From Thermoleophilia bacterium (GTDB lineage Bacteria; Actinomycetota; Thermoleophilia; Gaiellales; Gaiellaceae): a DNA stretch of 23,388 nt. A program made the position numbers and the translations under genes. Under the pieces are notes generated by a model. It ran no database searches. It saw nothing but the letters and a program-made list of their open reading frames with translations, and was not told the DNA's origin. The stretch spans positions 1 through 23,388 of the forward strand of contig JABFWJ010000089.1 in assembly GCA_013362295.1 (NCBI GenBank), written 5' to 3'. This document shows, piece by piece, positions 1 to 7,655 of this stretch (the stretch's first letter is position 1; the number at the start of each line of letters is the position of its first letter).

Positions 1-567
1 AAGCAGCTCTGTGCGCGCGCCGCGATCGCCGGCGTCGGCGAGCGCGCGGGGAAGCGCGTCCGCGATCAGCGGGGCCCCTGCAAGCGCTTGCTCGTCGCCC
101 TCGGCGCTTCGACCCCTGACGTACAGCGCTTCGGCACAGTGCGCCAGCGCGTTCAGCGCCGTGCCGGCGGTGACGTCACCGGGTAGGTCCAGCGTCAGGT
201 CGACGTCGTAGACGATCCCGGCCGGGCGCGCTCCTCCCCCGCCGCCCCGGATCATGCGGTCAGGCGAGCGGATGCCATAGAACGTCGTCCACTCGGCACC
301 GGAGTAGGTCGTCGGGACGTGCACGACGGGCTTCTCCGCCTGCGCGGAGGCGAACTTGCCGGTGTCGATCGCGGAGCCGCCTCCGACCGCGAGGATCCCG
401 TCCGCGGCGTCGGGGACCTCGACGCGATGCGACGGCACCTCCGTCCACCATTCGACGTGCGGCAGGTCGAGACTCTTCCAGCGCGGGCTCGCGATCAGGA
501 ACGGCCGCTCGATTTCTGCTTCGGCGAGCACCTCCGGGAGCTCGGCGAGGCTCCAGCGGACGATCAT
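1..567 (-). CDS. Maleylacetate reductase / iron-containing alcohol dehydrogenase-like protein, C-terminus cut by window edge
   Basis: The reading frame is open from the ATG at 567 to the window edge and gives 189 N-terminal residues of a family usually about 350 long. I see an NAD(P)-binding segment with GGGS at residues 62-65 followed by AIDTGK, then VPTTYSGAEWT at 85-94, then GTALNALAHCAEALY at about 135-149. These match the iron-ADH superfamily, and the Asn (N139) where true metal ADHs carry a metal-binding Asp is what I expect of the maleylacetate reductase branch. Such enzymes reduce maleylacetate to 3-oxoadipate with NAD(P)H in hydroxyquinol or chloroaromatic breakdown. The ATG overlaps the TGA of the upstream LysR gene (ATGA), so the two are translationally coupled. 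The substrate is inferred, and another short-chain oxidoreductase role within the family remains possible. Confidence 0.75.
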   Translation of the reverse strand, partial: MIVRWSLAELPEVLAEAEIERPFLIASPRWKSLDLPHVEWWTEVPSHRVEVPDAADGILAVGGGSAIDTGKFASAQAEKPVVHVPTTYSGAEWTTFYGIRSPDRMIRGGGGGARPAGIVYDVDLTLDLPGDVTAGTALNALAHCAEALYVRGRSAEGDEQALAGAPLIADALPRALADAGDRGARTELL

Positions 568-1457
568 GCGAGCCGGTCGCGCGCGAACTCGAGGAACGCG
601 CGGGCGGCGCGCGTCTCGGAGCGGCCGCTGGCGCGCACGAGGTGGATCTCGCGCTCGAGCTCGAGCCCCTCCACGCGCGCCTCGGTCAGCAGACCCGCCG
701 CGAGATCGTCCTCGATCGACGAGCGCGAGATGAACGTGACGCCGAAGCCGCCGCGGACCGCGCTCGTCACGGACTCCTGCAGGCCGAGCTCGACGCGGAC
801 GTCGAGGTCGCGCAGGCGCATGCCGGCCCGCCGCAATTCGTCCTCGATCATCTGGCGAACACCGGCACCCTCCTGCATCACGATCAACTGCTCCTCCTTC
901 AACTCGCTTAGCGCGACCGTGCGCTCGGCGAAGCGATGGCCGGGCGGGCACGCGAGGACGACCGTGTCGTGGAAGAACGGTTCGTACTCCACGCCACGAT
1001 GGCGCGGCGCGGCGCCGACGACGCCGAGCTGCAGCGTCCGGTCGGCGACGCGCTCGACGATCGTCTGCGTGTCGAAGACGCTGAGGGCGACGTGCAGCGC
1101 GGGATGCGCCTCCGCGAACTGGCAGAGGATCTGGGAGAGGACCACGCCGCCGGGACCGGTCGACGCGCCGATCTCGAACGTGCCGTCGAGTGCGCCGGTC
1201 GCTTCGTCCGCGAGCTCCCCCAGGATCTCCTCCTCGAGCGCGAGCAGGCGCTGCGCGGACCGATAGAGCTTGAGCCCGCTCTCCGTCGGTTCGACCCGCC
1301 GGCCCGAGCGGTCGAGCAGCTGCGTGCCGAGCCGCCGCTCGAGCGAGCGCACCTGCAGCGAGACGGCCGGCTGAGTCACGCCGAGCCGCTCGGCCGCGAG
1401 CGAGAAGGATTTCCGCTCCACGACCTCGCAGAAGGCTTGCAGCTGCCGAGTATCCAT
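564..1457 (-). CDS. LysR-family transcriptional regulator
   Basis: This is a 297-residue protein, the normal LysR length. The N-terminal winged helix-turn-helix covers about residues 3-60, with SFSLAAERLGVTQPAVSLQV as the recognition region and LERRLGTQLLDR as the wing. The rest is a periplasmic-binding-like effector domain, including GTFEIGAST near residue 93 and GVTFISRSS near 240. The ATG start at 1457 lies 8 nt from a TATAAG box, so the transcript may be leaderless. The stop overlaps the start of the maleylacetate-reductase-like gene, an arrangement that suggests the regulator controls its own operon. LysR proteins beside maleylacetate reductases are often of the CatR/ClcR kind that sense muconate-like intermediates; that effector is only an inference here. 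Confidence 0.93.
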   Translation of the reverse strand: MDTRQLQAFCEVVERKSFSLAAERLGVTQPAVSLQVRSLERRLGTQLLDRSGRRVEPTESGLKLYRSAQRLLALEEEILGELADEATGALDGTFEIGASTGPGGVVLSQILCQFAEAHPALHVALSVFDTQTIVERVADRTLQLGVVGAAPRHRGVEYEPFFHDTVVLACPPGHRFAERTVALSELKEEQLIVMQEGAGVRQMIEDELRRAGMRLRDLDVRVELGLQESVTSAVRGGFGVTFISRSSIEDDLAAGLLTEARVEGLELEREIHLVRASGRSETRAARAFLEFARDRLA

Positions 1458-1465
1458 AAGCGAAG

Positions 1466-1471
1466 CTTATA
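1466..1471 (-). promoter_or_regulatory. Candidate -10 box of the LysR gene (leaderless promoter)
   Basis: On the minus strand the hexamer TATAAG is preceded by TGG, giving an extended -10 (TGn) element. It lies 8 nt before the ATG at 1457, so transcription would begin at or next to the start codon. No convincing TTGACA-like -35 lies 17 nt upstream. AT-rich hexamers are rare in this DNA, which supports the call. Confidence 0.45.
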
Positions 1472-1490
1472 CCAGCGCGGTCCCTCCCTA

Positions 1491-1513
1491 CGGACACGTC
1501 CGGTGTCAGACAC
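1491..1513. promoter_or_regulatory. Two abutting palindromes upstream of the LysR gene (possible operator)
   Basis: CGGACaCGTCCG-type symmetry at 1491-1502 (arms CGGAC/GTCCG) is followed immediately by GTGTC-a-GACAC at 1503-1513. Both lie about 20-45 bp upstream of the TATAAG box of the LysR gene, where an autoregulatory LysR site would sit. GTGTC-a-GACAC could equally be a dispersed palindrome of this genome. Confidence 0.35.
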
Positions 1514-1566
1514 GCGCACGAAAGCGTCACGGATCCGTGCCCGTTCAGTCACGAGAGGCGCCCCAA

Positions 1567-1585
1567 GACGGCGGCAGCCACCGTC
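1567..1585. repeat. Imperfect palindrome, copy 1 of a two-copy pair
   Basis: The arms GACGGCGGC and GCCACCGTC flank a single A and pair with one mismatch. The core GGC-a-GCCACCGT is shared with the perfect palindrome centred 111 bp downstream at 1687. The site lies in the 264-bp gap between the LysR start and the VOC gene stop. Confidence 0.5.
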
Positions 1586-1676
1586 ACGGGAATGTGTCCG
1601 CTTCGTGCCCGCCGTGTGACGAGGCGATCGTTTCCCCTGCTCGCACGCGACTTTCGGTGCCCGCGTGCCCAGGTCC

Positions 1677-1697
1677 TTACGGTGGCAGCCACCGTAA
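1677..1697. repeat. Perfect palindrome downstream of the VOC gene, copy 2 of the pair
   Basis: The arms TTACGGTGGC and GCCACCGTAA are perfect 10-bp complements around one A. The site lies 25 bp past the stop of the VOC gene on the minus strand. With a one-base centre it suits a dimeric protein site better than an RNA hairpin, although a transcript could still fold with a small loop and help end transcription. Confidence 0.55.
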
Positions 1698-1721
1698 CGA
1701 GCCGCGGTTCGTCGAGGGCGG

Positions 1722-2081
1722 CTACGCCTGGCGGAACTCGAGGCGATTGCCGAACGGATCGGCCGCGTAGAAGCGCTTCGCGTCCGGGATCGTATCGTCG
1801 TAGCTCACCTCGATGCCCGCGGCGCCGAGGCGCGAGGCGAGCTCGTCGAGGTCGGCGGCGACGAGGCCCGGGTGCGCCTTGCGCGCCGGCGCGAACGGCT
1901 GCTCGACGCCGACGTGCAGCTCCTGACCACCCGCACGGAACCAGCAGCCGCCGCGCGCGGCGAGCCGCTCCGGCTTGGGCAGCTCGTCGAGGCCCAGCAA
2001 CCCGCCGTAGAACGCCCGCGCCTCTGCCTCGCAGCCCGCGGGAGCGGCGACCTGCACGTGGTCGATTCCGGTGACGTTCAT
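1722..2081 (-). CDS. VOC-family (glyoxalase / extradiol-dioxygenase fold) protein
   Basis: This is a compact 119-residue protein, typical of a single VOC module with two beta-alpha-beta-beta-beta repeats. The first repeat opens with GIDHVQVAAP and the second with AHPGLVAADLDELASRL. H8, H70 and E115 (in NRLEF) stand at the usual metal-ligand positions, so a metal-dependent enzyme is likely. DPFGNRLEF near the end is a family hallmark. The ATG at 2081 is only 24 bp from the divergent sugar transferase start, so their promoters must overlap. The substrate cannot be told from the sequence; glyoxalase, dioxygenase and fosfomycin-type activities all use this fold. Confidence 0.88.
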   Translation of the reverse strand: MNVTGIDHVQVAAPAGCEAEARAFYGGLLGLDELPKPERLAARGGCWFRAGGQELHVGVEQPFAPARKAHPGLVAADLDELASRLGAAGIEVSYDDTIPDAKRFYAADPFGNRLEFRQA

Positions 2082-2105
2082 CGCGGACGGTTTACCATCG
2101 CTCGG

Positions 2106-2780
2106 GTGTCAGCTGCGCCACCTCGGCTCGAAGACACGCTCGTCACGGGCTACACCCGCCTCGCGGCCGACACGCCGAAGCGGCGGATCGACCTCGAGCT
2201 GCGGACACTCGACGTGCTGCTCTCCGGGCTGTTCCTGATCGTCCTGTCGCCGGTCGCCCTGCTCATCGCCGGCGTCGTGCTCGTCACGAGTGGACGTCCC
2301 GTTCTCTACCGCGGGCAGCGCGTCGGGCGCGGCGGTCGCTTCTTCGAGATGCTGAAGTTCCGGACGCTGCGGTCGGGCGCCGAGGAGCGCATCGGGCAGT
2401 ACCTCGGCGAGGAGCTCGTCCGCCGCACCGACGCAGAGCTCACGAGCATCGGCCGCTGGCTCAAGGCATCGCAGCTCGACGAGATCCCGCAGCTCTGGAA
2501 CGTGCTGCGCGGCGACATGTCGTTCGTCGGACCGCGGCCGATCCGGCCGCGCTTCTTCGCCGAGCTCGCGCGCGATCTGCCCGCGTACTGGCAGCGGCTC
2601 GTCGTGCGGCCGGGACTGACCGGATTCGCGCAGGTGCGGCGCGGCTACGAGACCTCGATGGCGGAGAAGCTCGCGCACGATCTCGAATGGATCGCCGACC
2701 GCTCCGTGCGCCTGTACCTGCGCACGGTCGTCCTCACCGCCTTTCGCGTGCTGCGCCAGACGATCTCGCGGCGCACCTAG
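2106..2780 (+). CDS. Polyprenyl-phosphate sugar-1-phosphate transferase (bacterial sugar transferase family)
   Basis: This 224-residue protein starts glycan assembly by moving a sugar-1-phosphate from an NDP-sugar onto a polyprenyl phosphate at the inner membrane face. A hydrophobic membrane segment spans about residues 36-60. The catalytic domain follows, with KFRTLR (84-89), the catalytic Asp-Glu pair D125-E126 in QLDEIPQLWNVL, DMSFVGPRP (137-145) and RPGLTGFAQV (168-177). The length matches the minimal PglC-like class without extra membrane helices. The frame extends upstream, but GTG at 2106 is the sensible start, because earlier codons run through the VOC gene promoter and coding strand. 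No clear ribosome site precedes it. The asparagine synthetase gene follows after 9 bp, so they probably form one operon. Confidence 0.9.
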   Translation: MSAAPPRLEDTLVTGYTRLAADTPKRRIDLELRTLDVLLSGLFLIVLSPVALLIAGVVLVTSGRPVLYRGQRVGRGGRFFEMLKFRTLRSGAEERIGQYLGEELVRRTDAELTSIGRWLKASQLDEIPQLWNVLRGDMSFVGPRPIRPRFFAELARDLPAYWQRLVVRPGLTGFAQVRRGYETSMAEKLAHDLEWIADRSVRLYLRTVVLTAFRVLRQTISRRT

Positions 2781-2789
2781 ACTGGCGCC

Positions 2790-4661
2790 ATGTGCGGGAT
2801 CTGCGGGATCGCGTCCGGTCGCGGCGCCGTCGACGCCGAGCGGGTCCGGCGGATGTCGGCGACGCTCTACCACCGCGGGCCGGACTCCGAGGGCGCGCAC
2901 ATCGACGGGCCTGTCGGGATCGCCGCGCGGCGGCTTGCGATCATCGACCTCACGGGCGGCGACCAGCCGATCGCGAATGAAGACGGCTCGGTCGTCGTCG
3001 TGCAGAACGGCGAGATCTACAACTACCGCGAGCTGATGCTCGAGCTGCAGCGCGCGGGGCACAGCTTCCACACGCACTGCGACACCGAGGTGCTCGTCCA
3101 CGGCTACGAGGAGTGGGGCCCGAGGCTCTGGGAGCGGCTGCGCGGGATGTTCGCCGTCGCGGTGTGGGACGCGCGCAGGCGCCGGCTCGTGCTGGCGCGC
3201 GACCGGTTCGGGATCAAGCCGCTGTACTACCGCGACGTCGGCGGAGAGCTGTCGTTCGCGTCCGAGCTCGACGCGCTGCCGAAGGGCGAGATCGACCTCG
3301 ACGCGCTCGACGGCTTTCTCGCGTTCAACGTCGTTCCGGGCCCGCTCTCGATCTTCGAGGACATCCGCAAGCTGCTGCCCGGGCATACGCTGACATGGCA
3401 GGACGGGCGTGTCGCGCTCGAGCGCTACGCGCGCACGGGCCCGCTGCCGGTGCGGCACGACGACGAAGCCGAGCTCGTCGAGGAGTGCCGCGCCCGCCTG
3501 CGCGACTCGGTGCGCGCGCACCTGATCGCGGACGTGCCCGTCGGTGTGCTGCTCTCCGGCGGCGTCGACTCGGGCGCGCTCACGGCACTCGCGGCGGAGG
3601 AGTCGTCGGAGGCGGTGCGCACGTTCTCGATCGGGTTCGAGGAGGCGACATTCAACGAGCTCGACGGCGCGCGCGCAGTCGCGGCGCGGTACGGCACTGT
3701 GCATCGCGACCTCACGCTGCGCCCTGACGCGGCGCTGCTGCTCCCCGCACTCGCGGACGCGTTCGACGAGCCGTTCGCGGACTCGTCGGCGCTGCCGACG
3801 TACCTCGTGTCGAAGCTGGCGGCGGAGGACGTGAAGGTCGCGCTGTCCGGCGAGGGCGGCGACGAGCTGTTCGGCGGCTACTACACATACGTCGCGGACC
3901 TGCTGGCCGAGCGGTTCGGCCCGCTTGCCGCGCGGCTGCGTCCGGTTGCCGACCGCCTGCCGAGCTCGACCAGGAAGGCCAGCTTCGACTATCGCCTCAA
4001 GCGCTTCACACGCGCCGCGGCGCTGCCGCCGCTCGAGCGGCACCATACGTACAAGGAGATCTTCAACGCCGACGTCAGGGCCGAGTTGACGGGACGGCGC
4101 AGCGCGTTCGATCCACTGGTCGGCTACCGCGAGCGCTTCGCCGAGACGAGCGGTCACGAGCTCCTCACCCGCCTGCAGGACGTCGACTTCGGGCTCTATC
4201 TCGTCGACGACCTGTTGACGAAGACCGACCGCGCTTCGATGGCGTGGTCGCTCGAGGCGCGCGTTCCGTTCATGGACAGCGTCGTCACGAACTTCGCGTT
4301 CTCCCTCCCGGTCCGCCACAAGGTGCGTGGCTTCTCGAAGAAGCGCCTGCTGCGGAAGGCAGTCGAGCCGCTGCTCCCGCACGAGGTCGTACACGGCCGG
4401 AAGCGCGGCTTCTCGATCCCGGCGGCCGCGTGGCTGCGCGGCGAGCTCGAGCCGTTCGCACGCGAGACGCTGCGTCCGGACAACCTGCTTCGGCAAGGGT
4501 TCTTCCAGCCGGAGGCGGTGCTGCGCGTCCTCGACGACCACGTCGCGGCCCGCGAGGACCTCTCGCGCCAGCTGTGGGGCCTGCTGTCGTTCACGCTCTG
4601 GTACGAGCGTCACGTCGAAGGGGTCACCCGCGACGTGTCTCTCGCGAGCGTCCTCGCGTGA
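2790..4661 (+). CDS. asnB: Glutamine-hydrolysing asparagine synthetase homologue
   Basis: This 623-residue protein has the full two-domain layout. The N-terminal class II glutamine amidotransferase begins MCGICGIAS, with Cys2 as nucleophile, and contains QNGEIYNYREL and RGMFAVAVWD. The synthetase domain has the ATP pyrophosphatase loop SGGVDS at residues 256-261 and SGEGGDELFGGY further on. The family converts aspartate, ATP and glutamine into asparagine. AsnB homologues inside glycan clusters can instead amidate sugar carboxylates or other acids (WbpS-like), and the sugar transferase 9 bp upstream makes that plausible. The stop overlaps the next GTG (GTGA), so the DUF354 gene is coupled to it. 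The function as an amidotransferase/ATP-dependent ligase is firm; the acceptor is not. Confidence 0.92.
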   Translation: MCGICGIASGRGAVDAERVRRMSATLYHRGPDSEGAHIDGPVGIAARRLAIIDLTGGDQPIANEDGSVVVVQNGEIYNYRELMLELQRAGHSFHTHCDTEVLVHGYEEWGPRLWERLRGMFAVAVWDARRRRLVLARDRFGIKPLYYRDVGGELSFASELDALPKGEIDLDALDGFLAFNVVPGPLSIFEDIRKLLPGHTLTWQDGRVALERYARTGPLPVRHDDEAELVEECRARLRDSVRAHLIADVPVGVLLSGGVDSGALTALAAEESSEAVRTFSIGFEEATFNELDGARAVAARYGTVHRDLTLRPDAALLLPALADAFDEPFADSSALPTYLVSKLAAEDVKVALSGEGGDELFGGYYTYVADLLAERFGPLAARLRPVADRLPSSTRKASFDYRLKRFTRAAALPPLERHHTYKEIFNADVRAELTGRRSAFDPLVGYRERFAETSGHELLTRLQDVDFGLYLVDDLLTKTDRASMAWSLEARVPFMDSVVTNFAFSLPVRHKVRGFSKKRLLRKAVEPLLPHEVVHGRKRGFSIPAAAWLRGELEPFARETLRPDNLLRQGFFQPEAVLRVLDDHVAAREDLSRQLWGLLSFTLWYERHVEGVTRDVSLASVLA

Positions 4662-5671
4662 GGATCTGGATCGATTTCACCGCGAGCGCGCACCCGCTCG
4701 TCTTTCGCCCGTTGGTGCGGTTGCTCGAGAAACAAGGGCACGACGTCGAGATCACCGCGCGGGAGTACGCGCAGACGCTGCAGCTGATCGAGTCGCACGG
4801 GATGACGGCGACGGTGATCGGCCAGCACGGCGGGCGCTCGTCGCTCGGCAAGGCACGTCAGCTGCTGGCGCGCCTGAAGGCGCTGCGCACCTGGGCGCGG
4901 CCTCGGGGCTTCGACCTCGCGCTCGCACACGGCTCGCACGAGCTGACGATGACGGCGCGCCGCCTCGACATTCCGAGCTCGACGACGTTCGACTACGAGT
5001 GGGCGTGGCTGCAGCATCAGCTCGGCTGCCGGGCGGCGACGCGCGTCGTCGTCCCCGCGTCGATCCCGCCGGAGCGACTGAAGACGTACGGTGCCGTTCC
5101 GCCGAAGCTGCAGCAGTACCCCGGGCTGAAGGAGGAGTACTACCTGTCCGACTTCGAGCCCGACGACGCCGTGCTGCGTGACTGGTCGATCGACCCGGCG
5201 CGCGTCCTCGTCGTCCTGCGCCCACCGCCGGACGTATCGCTGTACCACCGCCACTCGAACCCACTCTTCCCGATGACGCTCGAGCACCTCGGCCGCCTGG
5301 AGGAGGTTCATGCGTTCGTGATCCCGCGCACCGAGGAACAGCGCGACTACGTCAGGTCGCTCGACCTCCCCTCGGTGATCGTCCCCGAGCGCGCCGTCGA
5401 CGCGCAGAGCCTGATCGCACTCGCTGACCTCGTCGTCTCGGCCGGCGGGACGATGAACCGCGAAGCTGCCGCGCTCGGCGTTCCCGTCTACACGACGTAC
5501 GGCGGCAGGCTCGGCGGCGTCGACGAGCAGCTGATCCGCGAGGGGCGACTGCGCCCGCTCACCGACCCGCGCGCACTCGAGCTGCACAAGCGCGAGCGCA
5601 CCGATGACGCACGCGTGCGCCGCAACCCGCAGGTGATGCTCGATCTGCTGCTCTCCGCCGTTCGTCGCTGA
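4658..5671 (+). CDS. DUF354 family protein, GT-B-like fold
   Basis: This is a 337-residue protein starting at the GTG that overlaps the asnB stop by 4 nt. It opens RIWIDFTASAHPLVFRPLVR and later has AHGSHELTMTARRLDIPS, then FDYEWAWLQHQLGCRAA. The C-terminal half holds SAGGTMNREAAALGVPVYTTYGG at roughly 265-285, which resembles the nucleotide-sugar-binding half of UDP-GlcNAc 2-epimerases and GT-B glycosyltransferases. The family (DUF354) has no firmly assigned reaction that I know of. Coupling to asnB and the sugar transferase points to surface glycan synthesis, perhaps as an epimerase or glycosyltransferase. It converges on the helicase gene with 38 bp between the stops. Confidence 0.82.
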   Translation: MRIWIDFTASAHPLVFRPLVRLLEKQGHDVEITAREYAQTLQLIESHGMTATVIGQHGGRSSLGKARQLLARLKALRTWARPRGFDLALAHGSHELTMTARRLDIPSSTTFDYEWAWLQHQLGCRAATRVVVPASIPPERLKTYGAVPPKLQQYPGLKEEYYLSDFEPDDAVLRDWSIDPARVLVVLRPPPDVSLYHRHSNPLFPMTLEHLGRLEEVHAFVIPRTEEQRDYVRSLDLPSVIVPERAVDAQSLIALADLVVSAGGTMNREAAALGVPVYTTYGGRLGGVDEQLIREGRLRPLTDPRALELHKRERTDDARVRRNPQVMLDLLLSAVRR

Positions 5672-5709
5672 AGTTCGGGCGATCCGTGGCCGTGCGGGCT
5701 CAGCTTGTT

Positions 5710-7560
5710 CTAAGCAAGCGCCGTCAGGACCTCCCCGCCGTAGCGCTCGAGCTTCGCCGGGCCGACGCCGGCGACCTGCGCGAGCTCGCCGAGCGACGCC
5801 GGACGCAGGTCCGCGATCGCGTGCAGCACCGAATCGTGGAAGACAACGTAAGGAGGGACGCCGTCCGCCTTCGCGCGGGCGAGGCGCCAGGCTCGCAACT
5901 TCTCGCCGTCCGGCGTCCAGGCTCGCGAGCCCGGTTCGCTGCGCGAAGCGGACTCGGCGGCCGCGGCACCGAGCTCCTTCAGGAAGCGTGAGGGCCTGCC
6001 CGACCACGTGAGCCAGAGCACGCGCTTCGCGCGCGTCATGCCGACGTAGAGCAGGCGCCGCTCTTCCGCGAGCTCGGCCTCGGAGCGCGCCTGCTTCGAG
6101 GGCAGCTCCTTCTCCTGCAGGCGCGGGATGAACACGGCGTCGAACTCGAGCCCCTTCGCGCGGTGCAGCGTGAGCAGGTTGACCCCGCGCGCAGCGTCGC
6201 CTCCGGGATCGAACCGGCGGCGGAGATCCGCGACGAACGACGCGGAGTCACCCTCGAACGCCTCGGCGAGCCTGACGATGCGCGCGAGATCGGTCTGCCG
6301 CACCTGCTCGCGCTCGCCGAGCTTGTCGGGCACGCGCTCCAGCCAGCCCGCTTCGAGCGCCGCTGCTCGGACCGCCCGGGCCGCGTCATCGGGAGAGCGC
6401 TCGAGCCGGCGCATGATCCGGCGCGCCGCGTCGCGCTCGAGCAGCGACGCACCCTGGAACGGGATCCCCGCCTCGTGCAGCAGCTCCTCGAAGTCCGTGA
6501 GGCGCGCGTTCGTGCGCGCGAGGATCGCGATCTCCTCCAACGGCACCGTTTCTTGACCCCCGGCGAGCCGGCGGATCTCCGCGACGACGGCCGCGCCTTC
6601 GTCCTCGGCGGAGACGAACGGGCGGACGACGGGCGCGTCGCCGTCCACCCGGGTGGGCCGAAGCGTCTTCTCGACTCCGCCGAGGCTCGGGACGAGCCTG
6701 TTCGCGAGCTCGAGCACCTGGGGCGTCGACCGGTAGTTCTCCTCGAGGCGGACGACGAGCGCGTTCGGGAACCGGTCCGGCACGCCGAGCAGGTGCTCCG
6801 GCCCGGCGCCGGTGAACGAGTAGATCGACTGGTAATCGTCGCCGACCACACACAAGTCGTCGCGCCCGCCGAGCCAGAGGTCGAGCAGCGTCTGCTGCAG
6901 GAGGTTCACGTCCTGGTACTCGTCGACCGTGAAGGCGCGGTACTGGGCGCGGAACGTCTCGCGCGCGTCGCCGTTCTGCTCGAACATCTGCACGGCGAGC
7001 TCGAGCAAGTCTTCGAAGTCGATCGTCCCCTCGGCCGCCTTGCGCCGCTCGTACTCCCGGAAGACACGGAGCATCAAGTCGACGGGGATCGGCGGCTCGC
7101 GATCCGCGACTGCGCGCGTGTAGCGCTCGACGGTGATGCGGCGATTCTTCGCCCACTCGATCTCGGTCGCGAGGTCGCCCGCGGGCCGGAACTTGTACGG
7201 CGCCGGCAGCGAGTTCGCGATCTGGCGAAGCGCGAGCGCCTTCGACGGCAGGATCTTCCCAACCGAGCTCGGGGCGAAGTGCCGCAGCTGGCGCAGCGCC
7301 GCCGCGTGGAACGTCGAGGCGCGAACACCGGCGGCGCCGAGCCCCGCGAGCCGCTCCTTCAACTCTCCGGCCGCCTTGTCGGTGAACGTCACGGCCATGA
7401 TCTGAGCCGGGGCGAACGTGCCGCTCGCCGCCTGCTGCGCGATCCGCCGCGTGATCGTCGTCGTCTTGCCGGAGCCCGCGCCGGCGAGGATGCAGACGGG
7501 CCCGCGCAGGGCCGAAGCCGCGCGGCGCTGCTCCGGATTCAGGCCTTCGAGCGGGTCCAC
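5710..7560 (-). CDS. UvrD/Rep-family superfamily 1 DNA helicase with C-terminal HRDC-like domain (UvrD2-like)
   Basis: This 616-residue 3'-5' helicase has the complete motif set: Walker A GAGSGKTT (27-34), motif Ia AVTFTDKAAGE (56-66), Walker B DEYQD (213-217), VGDDYQSIYSF (239-249), motif IV EENYRST (273-279), motif V LTLHRAKGLEFDAV (463-476) and motif VI LLYVGMTRAK (503-512). A short linker leads to about 70 residues (545-616), with PPYVVFHDSVLHAIA and GVGPAKLERYG, that look like an HRDC domain. This architecture is that of mycobacterial UvrD2. The tetracysteine zinc motif that UvrD2 carries before HRDC is absent, since I see no CxxC pair in residues 515-570. The likely role is DNA repair or replication restart. 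It is unrelated to the glycan genes on either side. Confidence 0.93.
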   Translation of the reverse strand: MDPLEGLNPEQRRAASALRGPVCILAGAGSGKTTTITRRIAQQAASGTFAPAQIMAVTFTDKAAGELKERLAGLGAAGVRASTFHAAALRQLRHFAPSSVGKILPSKALALRQIANSLPAPYKFRPAGDLATEIEWAKNRRITVERYTRAVADREPPIPVDLMLRVFREYERRKAAEGTIDFEDLLELAVQMFEQNGDARETFRAQYRAFTVDEYQDVNLLQQTLLDLWLGGRDDLCVVGDDYQSIYSFTGAGPEHLLGVPDRFPNALVVRLEENYRSTPQVLELANRLVPSLGGVEKTLRPTRVDGDAPVVRPFVSAEDEGAAVVAEIRRLAGGQETVPLEEIAILARTNARLTDFEELLHEAGIPFQGASLLERDAARRIMRRLERSPDDAARAVRAAALEAGWLERVPDKLGEREQVRQTDLARIVRLAEAFEGDSASFVADLRRRFDPGGDAARGVNLLTLHRAKGLEFDAVFIPRLQEKELPSKQARSEAELAEERRLLYVGMTRAKRVLWLTWSGRPSRFLKELGAAAAESASRSEPGSRAWTPDGEKLRAWRLARAKADGVPPYVVFHDSVLHAIADLRPASLGELAQVAGVGPAKLERYGGEVLTALA

Positions 7561-7613
7561 CGGCGCACGGTACCCGGGACGTCGGCGGGCGTTTGTGACG
7601 AAACCGAAAAGCT

Positions 7614-7644
7614 CGAATCTGATTCGCTTCGCGAATCAGGTTCG
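7614..7644 (-). terminator. Hairpin terminator of the dehydratase operon; also a copy of the dispersed palindrome family
   Basis: The arms CGAATCTGATTCGC (7614-7627) and GCGAATCAGGTTCG (7631-7644) pair with one G:T position around a 3-nt loop. Read on the minus strand, the hairpin lies 11 nt past the stop of the 4,6-dehydratase gene and is followed by AGCTTTTCGGTTTCG, a T-rich run unusual here, so it fits an intrinsic terminator. The same palindrome recurs in the block at 16288-16603. Confidence 0.6.
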
Positions 7645-7655
7645 GGGGCGGCCAC

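Noticed and set aside
2109..4613. An 834-codon open frame antisense to the sugar transferase and asnB
   Set aside because: It is Arg/Glu/Gln-rich with no recognisable domain, and lies opposite two strongly supported genes; long antisense frames are expected at this GC content.
5703..5719. GCTTG...CAAGC inverted repeat at the DUF354/helicase junction as a terminator
   Set aside because: The stem is only 5 bp with a 7-nt loop and overlaps the helicase stop codon; too weak to call.
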